This document shows, in pieces, positions 7,634 to 15,391 of a stretch of 64,000 nucleotides of DNA. The notes beneath the pieces are model-generated. The model saw only the letters and a list, made by a program, of their open reading frames with translations. It ran no database searches and was not told the DNA's origin. The position numbers were made by a program, and so were the translations under genes. How positions within the stretch are numbered: position 1 is the stretch's first letter; each line of letters begins with the position of its first letter. This DNA is from Solimonas flava DSM 18980 (lineage in GTDB: Bacteria > Pseudomonadota > Gammaproteobacteria > Nevskiales > Nevskiaceae): positions 62,001 to 126,000 of the forward strand of contig NZ_AUFV01000001.1 in assembly GCF_000426685.1 (NCBI RefSeq), written 5' to 3'.

Positions 7634-8149
7634 CTAAATCGTCGCGGCCAGCCGCCGGATGTTTTGCGTGGCGGGGAGGATGGCGGCGCAGGCGCGCGCG
7701 GCTTCGGCGCCCTTGCGCACGAAATGCTCGCCGAAGAAACGCCGGTGCTCCTCGTGGTCGTGGAAGTGATGCGGCGTCAGCACGACGGACAGGATCGGCA
7801 GCTCCAGATCGAGCTGGCAGCGCATCAGGCCGTCGATCACGGCCTGCGCGACGAAGTCGTGGCGATAGATGCCGCCGTCGACGACGAGGCCGGCGGCGAC
7901 GATCGCCGCGTAGCGGCCGCTCTTCGCCAGCAGGCGCGCGTGCAGCGGCAGCTCGTAGGCCCCGGGCACTTCGAAGGCCTCGATCTGCTCGGGCGCGTGG
8001 CCGAGTGCGGCGAACTCGGCGGCGAAGCCCTCGCGGGCCCGGTCGACGATCTCGCGATGCCAGCACGCCTGCACGAAGGCGATGCGCGGCGCGGCCGCGG
8101 CTTCGGCGGCGGACGGAGAGGAAGAGGGAAGAGACAGCGACAGGTTCAT
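7634..8149 (-). CDS. ribH2: 6,7-dimethyl-8-ribityllumazine synthase, type II (RibH2)
   Basis: Joins the pyrimidinedione and dihydroxybutanone phosphate in the penultimate step of riboflavin synthesis. It is 171 residues. Landmarks match the Brucella/Mesorhizobium RibH2 class, which assembles as decamers rather than icosahedra: FVQACWH, EVPGAYELPLHA, GGIYRHDFVA and SVVLTPHHFH (the catalytic His region). ATG 8149 was chosen because GGAG precedes it and because a longer reading frame would translate through the FMN riboswitch. The gene stands alone, away from other rib genes, and convergent with tRNA-Ser. Riboswitch control fits feedback by FMN. Confidence 0.92.
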   Translation of the reverse strand: MNLSLSLPSSSPSAAEAAAAPRIAFVQACWHREIVDRAREGFAAEFAALGHAPEQIEAFEVPGAYELPLHARLLAKSGRYAAIVAAGLVVDGGIYRHDFVAQAVIDGLMRCQLDLELPILSVVLTPHHFHDHEEHRRFFGEHFVRKGAEAARACAAILPATQNIRRLAATI

Positions 8150-8200
8150 TGGCAACTCCGGTGGTATCGAATCGCGTGAACCCGGGGATGCAAACGAACC

Positions 8201-8220
8201 GCGCGGCCGCAAGGCCGCGC
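8201..8220 (-). terminator. Possible riboswitch expression-platform hairpin
   Basis: Minus strand: an 8-bp perfect stem GCGCGGCC-TTGC-GGCCGCGC followed by GGTTCGTTTG, a weakly T-rich tract. It lies between the FMN aptamer and the ribH2 ribosome site. It could terminate or hide initiation when FMN is bound. The T-tract is poor, so the mechanism is uncertain. Confidence 0.45.
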
Positions 8221-8229
8221 GAGACACCT

Positions 8230-8366
8230 GCTCTCGTAACCGGACTGTACCGTCGGCTTCGGAATCGCACCGAATCTGCTCGTCCCTGGCCAAGACCAGG
8301 CGCCCGCGGGCTTGTGCGATCGCTCGCCATCACCGCCGGTGGGGAATTGCACCCCGCCCCGAGAAC
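8230..8366 (-). promoter_or_regulatory. FMN riboswitch (RFN element) upstream of ribH2
   Basis: Minus strand carries the RFN conserved blocks in order: GGGGCGGGGTGCAATTCCCC, ACCGGCGGT, then AGCAGATTCGGTG, GATTCCGAAGCCGAC and GGTACAGTCCGG, closed by a P1 stem (GTTCTC near 8361-8366 with GAGAG near 8231-8235). It ends about 80 nt before the ribH2 start. FMN binding is expected to repress ribH2 expression. Confidence 0.93.
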
Positions 8367-8463
8367 CGCGGCGCCCATGCGCCGCGCGGCGCGTACTGTG
8401 GAGAGGGCGCGGCCGGCGCGCAAGCGCTGGCCGGCCGTATGCCGGCTGAGCGCGGGATGGTGG

Positions 8464-8479
8464 CTGTATGGATTTACAG
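8464..8479. promoter_or_regulatory. LexA (SOS) box 1
   Basis: CTGT-ATGGATTT-ACAG: a perfect CTGT-N8-ACAG site of the E. coli-type SOS box, 53 bp before the lexA start. It overlaps a -35-like TTTACA at 8473-8478. Confidence 0.9.
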
Positions 8480-8498
8480 TCATCGGCCAGATCGAATA

Positions 8499-8514
8499 CT
8501 GTATGGACGTACAG
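8499..8514. promoter_or_regulatory. LexA (SOS) box 2
   Basis: CTGT-ATGGACGT-ACAG, exactly 35 bp from box 1. A -10-like AATACT (8495-8500), 16 bp from TTTACA, overlaps its left edge. LexA bound to both boxes would cover the whole promoter of the lexA-imuA-imuB-dnaE2 operon. Confidence 0.9.
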
Positions 8515-8531
8515 TTATCCGGGCTTCCGAC

Positions 8532-9161
8532 ATGGACCTGACGCCGCGCCAGGCTGAAATCCTCGCCTTCATCCGCCGCCATTGCGGCGAGCACGGCCTG
8601 CCGCCGACGCGGGCCGAGATCGTCACCGCCTTCGACTTCCGCTCGCCGACGGCGGCCGACGACCATTTGCGCGCGCTGGCGCGCAAGGGCGCGATCGAAC
8701 TGCGGCCGGGCGTATCGCGCGGCATTCGCGTGCTTGAACCGGAAGATCCGCCGGAAGCGGCGAACGACGGCGTGCCGCTGGTCGGCCGCGTCGCCGCCGG
8801 CCTGCCGATGCTGGCGACCGAGAGCGTCGAGGGCTGGTACAAGCTCGACCGGCGCATGTTCGCCGCCGAGCCGGATTTCCTGCTGCGCGTGCAGGGCTGG
8901 TCGATGCGCGACGCCGGCATCCTGCCGGGCGATCTGCTCGCCGTGCAGCGCCGGGCCACGGCGCGCAACGGCGAGATCGTCGTCGCCCGCATCGGCGACG
9001 AGGTCACCGTCAAGCGCTTCGAGCGGCGCGGCGATCTCGTGCGCCTGCTCGCCGCCAATCCGGATTTCGCGCCGATCCGCATCGACCTGAGCCGCGAGGA
9101 ACTGGTCATCGAGGGCCGCGTCGTCGGTCTGGTTCGCAATGGCGGCTTCGGCATTTCCTGA
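8532..9161 (+). CDS. lexA: LexA repressor (SOS response)
   Basis: A 209-residue SOS repressor. The N-terminal winged helix (residues 1-65) begins LTPRQAEILAFI. The Ala89-Gly90 self-cleavage site lies in RVAAGLP. The Ser/Lys dyad is Ser124 (GWSM) and Lys161 (TVKRF). RecA-ssDNA filaments trigger autocleavage. It heads the mutagenesis cassette: imuA follows after 7 nt (or overlaps, if the earlier imuA start is used). The two upstream CTGT-N8-ACAG boxes imply autorepression. Other bacteria with such cassettes often carry a second lexA; whether this one is unique cannot be seen here. Confidence 0.96.
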   Translation: MDLTPRQAEILAFIRRHCGEHGLPPTRAEIVTAFDFRSPTAADDHLRALARKGAIELRPGVSRGIRVLEPEDPPEAANDGVPLVGRVAAGLPMLATESVEGWYKLDRRMFAAEPDFLLRVQGWSMRDAGILPGDLLAVQRRATARNGEIVVARIGDEVTVKRFERRGDLVRLLAANPDFAPIRIDLSREELVIEGRVVGLVRNGGFGIS

Positions 9162-9168
9162 ACAGGCG

Positions 9169-9783
9169 ATGCGTGCGCGTGCGCCCTTGCCTGACGCCCT
9201 GCTGCGCGACGCGCGGCTCTGGCGCGGCAACGGCCAGGCGCCGCTGCGCGCCGAGCCGACCGGTCACGCCGCGCTCGACGCCCTGTTGCCGGGCGGCGGC
9301 TGGCCCTGTGCGGCACTCAGCGAGATCGTCTATCCGGCGCCCGGGGCCGGCGAGCTGCAGCTGGCGATGCCGCTGCTCGTGCGTCTGGCGCGTGCGGAGC
9401 AGGCGTTGGCGATGGTCGCGCCGCCGCATCTGCCGTACGCGCCGGGGCTGGTGCAACAGGGGTTGGCGACGCAGCGCCTGCTGGTCGTCGACACGCGCGA
9501 CGAGGCCGACGCGCTGTGGGCGGCCGAGGAACTGCTGCGCGCCCGGGCCGGTGCCGTGCTGCTGTGGCAGGACGCGATCGCGCCGACCGCGCAGCGGCGC
9601 CTGCAGCTCGCCGCCGAGCACGGCGGCGGCTTCGCCTTGGTCTATCGGTGCGTCGCACGGCGCGACACCGCGTCGGTCGCGGCGCTGCGGCTCGGCATCG
9701 AGCGCGTCGCCGGATCGGCGCGCGTCGAGGTGCTGAAGTGCCGCGGCGCACGGCCGGACCGGGCCTGCGCGATTGCCGCATGA
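9169..9783 (+). CDS. imuA: ImuA, RecA-like mutasome accessory protein
   Basis: About 204 residues. It belongs to the SulA/RecA-like family (ImuA, SulA2) found in imuA-imuB-dnaE2 cassettes, where it supports damage-induced mutagenesis and contacts ImuB and RecA. Visible landmarks are LLRDARLWRG near the start, HAALDALLPGGGWP (a degenerate P-loop region) and LSEIVYP. I prefer ATG 9169; an ATG at 9139 would overlap lexA. It ends 7 nt before the imuB ATG. Confidence 0.88.
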   Translation: MRARAPLPDALLRDARLWRGNGQAPLRAEPTGHAALDALLPGGGWPCAALSEIVYPAPGAGELQLAMPLLVRLARAEQALAMVAPPHLPYAPGLVQQGLATQRLLVVDTRDEADALWAAEELLRARAGAVLLWQDAIAPTAQRRLQLAAEHGGGFALVYRCVARRDTASVAALRLGIERVAGSARVEVLKCRGARPDRACAIAA

Positions 9784-9790
9784 GGCGCGC

Positions 9791-11185
9791 ATGCTGTGGC
9801 TCTGCCTGCATCTCCCGCGCCTGCCGGCCGAGGCGCTCGGCTTGCGCGATCCCTTCGACGTCGTCACCGAGCAGCGCGGCGCCAGCCGCTGGCTGATCAC
9901 GGCGGGACCGAACGTCGCGGCCGGCACGCCGCTCGGCACCGCGCTGTCGCTGCAGCCCTTGCTGCGTCCGCAGCCGCGCCACGCGCGCGCCGAGCGCGCG
10001 GCGCTGCTCGGCTTGGCCTACCGGCTGTACCACTACGGCAGTCCGGTGCACCTGGAGATTCGCGAATTCGCCGAGACCGGCCGCGTGCCGCAGGCCCTGC
10101 TGTGGGTCGAGATCGCCGCGAGCCTGCGCCTGTTCGGCGGTTACGACGCGTTGCGCGAGCGTCTTTGCGCCGAACTCGCCGAGACCGGGCAGCACGCGCA
10201 GCTGTCGGTGGCGCCGACGCGCGCCGCCGCGGCTCTGCTGGCCGGCCTTGGCGGTGCTGCGCCCATCCGCGGACTGGATGCGCTCGAACGCCGGCTCGCC
10301 GCACTGCCGGTGACGGCGCTGCCGTGGCCCGGTGCCCAGCTCGAAGCCCTGCACGGCGTCGGCCTGCGCCGGCTCGGCGAGCTGCGCGCGCTGCCGCGCG
10401 CCGCGTTCGCGCGCCGCTTCGGCGCCGGGCGTCTGCTCGAACTCGATCGCCTGTACGGTCAGGCCGCCGAGCCGGCCGAGGCGATCGTGCCGCCGCCTCG
10501 TTTTCGCCGTCGCTTCGAGCTGGCCGGCGAGATCGAGCAGGTCGAGCCGTTGCTGTTCCCGCTGCGCCGCCTGGCCTACGAGCTGCAGGCCTGGCTGCGC
10601 GCGCGCGACGTGACGCTGCGCGAGGTCCGGCTCGAGGCGCTGCACGCGCAGCGCCGGCGTACGCGCTTCACGCTGCGTTTCCTCGATGCGCACCGCGACG
10701 GCGCGCGCATTCTCGGCGGCCTGCAGGAAAGGCTCGCCCGCGAGCCGCTGCCGGCGGCCGTGCGTGCGCTCGAACTGCAGGCGACCGAACTCGCCGACGC
10801 CTGCGTCGTGCAGACGGATCTGTTCGCGCGCAGCGACGGGCAGGGCGAGTGGACGGCTGCGGTCGAGCGCATCGCCGCGCGCCTCGGCGCGCCTGCGGTG
10901 TGGACGCCGGCGCCGCAGGCCGACCATCGCCCGGAGCGGGCCTGGCGCAGCGACGGCGCGGGCGAGGCGGTCACGCCGCGGCAGCGACCGCTGTGGCTGC
11001 TGCAGCGGCCGCTGCCGCTGCCGGCGATGCCGGCGCCGCCGGCCGCGATCGAGCGCATCGAAAGCGGTTGGTGGGACGGCGACGACCAGCGCCGCGACTA
11101 CGGTGTGACCGAGTGGCAGGGCCAGCGCGCCTGGGTCTTCCGCACGCCGGACGGCCGCTGGTTCCTGCACGGCCTCTGGGGCTGA
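9791..11185 (+). CDS. imuB: ImuB, inactive Y-family polymerase hub protein
   Basis: A 464-residue DinB/UmuC-like protein starting MLWLCLHLPRLP. Catalytic acidic residues of true Y-family polymerases are not evident, as is normal for ImuB. A beta-clamp-binding motif QTDLF sits at residues 341-345, and the C-terminal part (GWWDGDDQRRDYGV to WFLHGLWG) is the ImuB-specific tail. ImuB tethers DnaE2 and ImuA to the sliding clamp at lesions. It is followed by dnaE2 after 2 nt. Confidence 0.93.
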   Translation: MLWLCLHLPRLPAEALGLRDPFDVVTEQRGASRWLITAGPNVAAGTPLGTALSLQPLLRPQPRHARAERAALLGLAYRLYHYGSPVHLEIREFAETGRVPQALLWVEIAASLRLFGGYDALRERLCAELAETGQHAQLSVAPTRAAAALLAGLGGAAPIRGLDALERRLAALPVTALPWPGAQLEALHGVGLRRLGELRALPRAAFARRFGAGRLLELDRLYGQAAEPAEAIVPPPRFRRRFELAGEIEQVEPLLFPLRRLAYELQAWLRARDVTLREVRLEALHAQRRRTRFTLRFLDAHRDGARILGGLQERLAREPLPAAVRALELQATELADACVVQTDLFARSDGQGEWTAAVERIAARLGAPAVWTPAPQADHRPERAWRSDGAGEAVTPRQRPLWLLQRPLPLPAMPAPPAAIERIESGWWDGDDQRRDYGVTEWQGQRAWVFRTPDGRWFLHGLWG

Positions 11186-11187
11186 AC

Positions 11188-14100
11188 GTGAGCTACGCGG
11201 AACTGCACGCGGTATCGGCGTTCAGCTTTCAGCGCGGCGCATCCTTGCCGCAGGAGCTGATGATGCAGGCGAGCGCGCTCGGCTATGCGGCGCTGGCCCT
11301 GACCGACGAGTGCTCGATGGCCGGCGTCGTGCGCGCGTACGAAGCGCAGAAGCGCCTGCGCGAGGACGGCGCGCCCGTGCCCGAGTTGCTGATCGGCAGC
11401 GAGCTGAACGCCGAGGACGGTCTGCGCTGCGTCGCCCTCGCCGAATCGTCGCGCGGCTATGCCAATCTGTGCCGCGCGATCACCCAGGCGCGCCGCGCCG
11501 GCGACAAGGGCCGTTACCGGCTGGTGCGCGAGGATCTCGCCGCTCTCGACGAATGCTGCCTGCTGTGGCTGCCCGGCGATGGCGACGACGACGAATCGCT
11601 CGTCTGGCTGCACGAGCGCCATGCGGGCCGCGTGTGGATCGCCGTCGAGCTGCATCGCGACGGCGAGGACGCGCGCAAGCTGGCGCGCCTGCAGGCGCTG
11701 GGCCGGCGCTACGACGTGCCGCTGGTGGCGAGCGGCGACGTGCACATGCACGTCGCACGGCGCCGCGCGCTGCAGGACGTGATGACGGCGCTGCGTCATC
11801 ACCTGCCGGTGGCGCGCTGCGGCCATCGCCTGTTTCCGAACGCCGAGCGTCACTTGCGCAGGCTCGATGATCTGGCCGCGCTGTATCCGCGCGCGCTGCT
11901 CGACGAGAGCCTGAACGTCGCCGCGCGCTGCCGCTTTCGCATCGAGTCGGTGAAATACCGCTATCCGAAGGAGATCGTCGGCGCCGGCCACACGCCGACC
12001 AGCTGGCTGCGCCAGCTGGTCGAGACGCGGATTCCCACGCGCTGGCCGGACGGCTGTCCCGCCCAGGTGCGAAAGACGATCGAGCACGAGCTGGCGCTGA
12101 TCGCGCAGAAGGAATACGAAGCTTTCTTCCTGACCGTCTACCAGATCGTCCAGTACGCGCGCGAACGCGGCATTCTCTGCCAGGGTCGCGGCAGCGCCGC
12201 GAATTCGGTCGTCTGCTACGTGCTCGGCATCACCGAGGTCAATCCGGAGTTCAACGCGCTGCTGTTCGAGCGCTTCGTGTCGATCGAGCGCGACGAGCCG
12301 CCGGACATCGACGTCGATTTCGAGCACGAGCGGCGCGAGGAGGTGATCCAGCATATCTACGCCACCTACGGGCGCGAGCGAGCGGCGCTCGCGGCGACGG
12401 TGATCGGTTACCGGCCGCGCTCGGCGCTGCGCGACGTCGGCCGCGCGCTGGAGATCGGCGCCGAGGTGATCGACCGCGTCACCAAGTCGCTGGCCTGGTG
12501 GGACAGCCCGGACGGGCTGGCGGAGCGCCTGAAAGTGGTGGGCGTCGATCCGTCGGCGCCGCGCATCCGCCTGTGGCTGCAGCTGGCCGGCGAACTGCTC
12601 GAAGGCAACGGCTTTCCCCGCCATCTGTCGCAGCACGTCGGCGGTTTCGTGATTGCCGACGGACCGCTGCACGAGCTGGTGCCGGTCGAGAACGCGGCGA
12701 TGGCGGAGCGCACGATCATCCAGTGGGACAAGGACGATCTGGAATCGCTCAATCTGCTGAAGGTCGACGTGCTGGCGCTGGGCATGCTCAGCGCGCTGCG
12801 GCGCATGTTCGAGCACCTGCGCGAGTTCGGCGACACCTCGGTCGACTACCGCTCGATCCAGGATCGGGGTTACGACACCGACGAGCCGACCCGGCAGACC
12901 TACGACATGGTGTCGGCGGCGCAGACCGTCGGCGTGTTCCAGATCGAATCGCGCGCGCAGATGACGATGCTGCCGCGGCTGCGGCCGAAGACCCTGTACG
13001 ACCTGACGGTGCAGGTCGCGATCGTGCGGCCGGGCCCGATCCAGGGCGGCATGGTGCATCCGTACCTGAGGCAGCGGCACATGAATCCGGACGACATCCG
13101 GTATCCCCGGGGCCAGGACGATCCGATCCGGAGCGTGCTGGGGCGCACCTCCGGCGTGCCGATCTTCCAGGAGCAGGTGATGCAGATCGCGATGGTCGCC
13201 GCCGGCTTCTCGGCGAGCCGCGCCGATGCGCTGCGCCGGGCGATGGCGGCGTGGAAGCGCAACGGCCATGTCGACCGCTTCCGCGACGAGCTGATGAGTG
13301 GCATGAAGAAAAACGGCTACGACGACGCCTATGCCGCGCGCATCTTCAAGCAGATCGAAGGCTTCGGCTCCTACGGTTTTCCGGAAAGCCATGCGGCGAG
13401 TTTCGCGCTGCTCGCCTACAAATCGGCGTGGCTCAAGCGCCACCGGCCGGCGGCGTTCATTTGCGGGCTGATCAACGCGCAGCCGATGGGCTTCTATCCG
13501 GTATCGATGCTGGTCGCCGAAGCGCGGCGGATGGACGTCGAGCTGCGGCCGATCGACGTGCAGGCGAGTCGCTGGGATTGCCATCTGGAGCGCGACGCGC
13601 GCGACCAGGCGGCGATCCGGCTCGGCCTGCGTCTGGTCAAGGGCTTCGGCGAAGCGCCGGCGCTGCGTCTCGTCGCGGCCCGCGCGCACGGCGCGTTCCG
13701 CGACGTCGATGATCTGGCGCGGCGTGCCGCGCTGACGGGCCGCGAGCTCGATCTGCTGGCCGGCGCCGACGCGCTGGCCGCGCTTGCCGGCCACCGTTTT
13801 CAGGCGCGCTGGCAGGCGCGCGGACATGCGCGGCTCGACGGCCTGCTGCGCGATGCCGCGCTGCCGGACGAGGCGGCATCGCTGCGCGCACCGAGCGAGG
13901 GCGAGGCGGTCTACGCCGACTATCGCGCGACCGAGCTGAGCCTGCGCCGGCATCCGGCGGCGCTGCTGCGCGAGCGGCTCGAACGGCAGCGCATCGTGCC
14001 CAATCACGCGCTGCGCGAGCGGGCCGACGGCGAGGTGGTGCGCGTCGCCGGCATGGTGATGTTCCGCCAGCGGCCGGGTTCGGCGAGCGGCACGATGTTC

Positions 14101-14328
14101 CTCACGCTCGAGGACGAGACCGGCGTGGTCAATCTGATCGTGCGTCCGGCGCTGATCGAGGCACAGCGCGAGATCGTCGTCGGCGGCCGCTTCCTGCTGG
14201 CCCGCGGCCGCCTGCAGAAGCAGGGCTCGGACGCCGACGGCTGGGTGATCCATGTCGTCGCCGAGGCTTTTGCCGACCGCTCGCACTGGATCGACGGCCT
14301 GCCGTATCTGTCGCGCGATTTCCACTGA
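11188..14328 (+). CDS. dnaE2: Error-prone DNA polymerase III alpha subunit homologue DnaE2
   Basis: A 1046-residue C-family polymerase for translesion synthesis. It has an N-terminal PHP domain (YAELHAVSAFSFQRGAS), the polymerase core with catalytic Asp375/Asp377 in PDIDVDF, the segment GRGSAANSVVCYVLGI, and an OB-fold at about residues 940-1010. It starts with GTG 11188, two bases after the imuB stop; a longer same-frame reading begins inside imuB and is spurious. It is the last gene of the LexA-controlled cassette and is expected to work only with ImuA/ImuB. Confidence 0.96.
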   Translation: MSYAELHAVSAFSFQRGASLPQELMMQASALGYAALALTDECSMAGVVRAYEAQKRLREDGAPVPELLIGSELNAEDGLRCVALAESSRGYANLCRAITQARRAGDKGRYRLVREDLAALDECCLLWLPGDGDDDESLVWLHERHAGRVWIAVELHRDGEDARKLARLQALGRRYDVPLVASGDVHMHVARRRALQDVMTALRHHLPVARCGHRLFPNAERHLRRLDDLAALYPRALLDESLNVAARCRFRIESVKYRYPKEIVGAGHTPTSWLRQLVETRIPTRWPDGCPAQVRKTIEHELALIAQKEYEAFFLTVYQIVQYARERGILCQGRGSAANSVVCYVLGITEVNPEFNALLFERFVSIERDEPPDIDVDFEHERREEVIQHIYATYGRERAALAATVIGYRPRSALRDVGRALEIGAEVIDRVTKSLAWWDSPDGLAERLKVVGVDPSAPRIRLWLQLAGELLEGNGFPRHLSQHVGGFVIADGPLHELVPVENAAMAERTIIQWDKDDLESLNLLKVDVLALGMLSALRRMFEHLREFGDTSVDYRSIQDRGYDTDEPTRQTYDMVSAAQTVGVFQIESRAQMTMLPRLRPKTLYDLTVQVAIVRPGPIQGGMVHPYLRQRHMNPDDIRYPRGQDDPIRSVLGRTSGVPIFQEQVMQIAMVAAGFSASRADALRRAMAAWKRNGHVDRFRDELMSGMKKNGYDDAYAARIFKQIEGFGSYGFPESHAASFALLAYKSAWLKRHRPAAFICGLINAQPMGFYPVSMLVAEARRMDVELRPIDVQASRWDCHLERDARDQAAIRLGLRLVKGFGEAPALRLVAARAHGAFRDVDDLARRAALTGRELDLLAGADALAALAGHRFQARWQARGHARLDGLLRDAALPDEAASLRAPSEGEAVYADYRATELSLRRHPAALLRERLERQRIVPNHALRERADGEVVRVAGMVMFRQRPGSASGTMFLTLEDETGVVNLIVRPALIEAQREIVVGGRFLLARGRLQKQGSDADGWVIHVVAEAFADRSHWIDGLPYLSRDFH

Positions 14329-14382
14329 GTGCGGCGGCGTCGCGCGTCGCGGCGGGGTTCCGCATTTTCTGCGCCGCCGGCA

Positions 14383-14411
14383 TTGTTCATAGGCGACGCT
14401 CCCCCTATAAT
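14383..14411 (+). promoter_or_regulatory. Promoter of tRNA-Thr
   Basis: TTGTTC (14383-14388), 17 bp, TATAAT (14406-14411), followed by a G+C-rich discriminator CGCGCCCC, 11 bp before the tRNA. The TATAATCGCGC block is the same as in front of tRNA-Ser. Confidence 0.75.
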
Positions 14412-14421
14412 CGCGCCCCTT

Positions 14422-14497
<76 letters not shown>

Positions 14498-14503
14498 GGC
14501 TGC

Positions 14504-14539
14504 AACGAAAAACCCCGCCTTCCGGCGGGGTTTTTCGTT
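14504..14539. terminator. Bidirectional intrinsic terminator after tRNA-Thr
   Basis: A 16-bp perfect inverted repeat around TTCC (core ACCCCGCC / GGCGGGGT) with A5 on the left and T5 on the right. It serves the tRNA and the convergent yciK transcript. Confidence 0.92.
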
Positions 14540-14569
14540 TGGCGCGTCCGCGCGATGCGGGCCGGCGGT

Positions 14570-15310
14570 CTACAGGCGCTGGCCGCTGGTGCCGCGGCTG
14601 TCGGGGCCGAGCAGCCACAGCAGCGCCGGCGTCGCGGCGTCCGGCAGCGGCGAGTGTTCGATCGGTTCGCCCGGATAGCCCTTCAGGCGCGTGCCGCTGC
14701 GCATCGGCCCGGGGTCGTAGGTGTTGATGCGCAGGCGCGCATTGCTGCGCAGTTCGGCGGCCCAGATCTGCGCCATCTGCTCGACGCCGGCCTTGGCGAC
14801 GGCATAGGCGCCGCCGAATGCGCGCGCGTCGCGGCCCTGACGGTCGCTGACGAACACGATCGACGCGTCCGGCGCCTGGCCGAGCAGCGGCAGGCAGTGG
14901 CGCGTCAGCGCGAACGCGGCGGTCAGATTGACCTGCAGGCTCTCGATCCATTCCTTCGGCTCGACGTCGTACAGCGGCGTGTAGGCCTTGAAGTGGGCGG
15001 CGCAGTGCAGCAGGCCGTCGAGGCGGCCGAATTCGCGCTCGATCGTGCTCGCCAGCTCGAAGTAGTCGGCCCAGGTCGCGCCGGCGAGGTTCATCGGGTA
15101 GATCGCCGCCGCGCCGCCGGCGGCGCCGATCTCGTCGTAGACGGCTTCGAGCTTGGCCACGGTGCGGCCGAGCAGGATCACCGTCGCGCCATGGCGGGCG
15201 CAGGCCAGCGCCGCCGCCCGGCCGAGGCCGTCGCCGGCGCCGGTGATGAGCAGGTGGCGGCCCTGCAGCAGGTCGGGAGCGGGCGTGTACGAGGCGGGCA
15301 GGGCGGGCAT
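14570..15310 (-). CDS. yciK: YciK family short-chain dehydrogenase
   Basis: A 246-residue SDR oxidoreductase. The cofactor motif GAGDGLGRA lies near residues 24-32; the active site shows the VSDRQG serine segment and YAVAK (Tyr/Lys pair). It matches the YciK branch by length and by NLAGATWADYFEL and NTYDPGPMRSGTR. The substrate is unknown. In Pseudomonas this gene lies next to mupP-ubiG-mtaD-mtnA-gyrA, as here, except that a GGDEF/EAL gene has come between. It ends at the tRNA-Thr terminator. Confidence 0.88.
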   Translation of the reverse strand: MPALPASYTPAPDLLQGRHLLITGAGDGLGRAAALACARHGATVILLGRTVAKLEAVYDEIGAAGGAAAIYPMNLAGATWADYFELASTIEREFGRLDGLLHCAAHFKAYTPLYDVEPKEWIESLQVNLTAAFALTRHCLPLLGQAPDASIVFVSDRQGRDARAFGGAYAVAKAGVEQMAQIWAAELRSNARLRINTYDPGPMRSGTRLKGYPGEPIEHSPLPDAATPALLWLLGPDSRGTSGQRL

Positions 15311-15391
15311 GGCGGCGGGTGGGTCGGGAAGGAAAGGCGTCGGCGCGGCGGCGGCAACGCCGGGAGGTCAGCGCGCGGCGGGACGCGCCGT

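Noticed and set aside
8150-8293. Longer N-terminus for the lumazine synthase
   Set aside because: It would translate the conserved FMN riboswitch; ATG 8149 has a ribosome site and matches the family start.
9796-11187. In-frame extension of dnaE2 back through imuB, giving a 1510-residue reading
   Set aside because: The DnaE2 PHP start lies at GTG 11188 and the upstream part is the out-of-frame shadow of imuB, rich in Arg and Ala.
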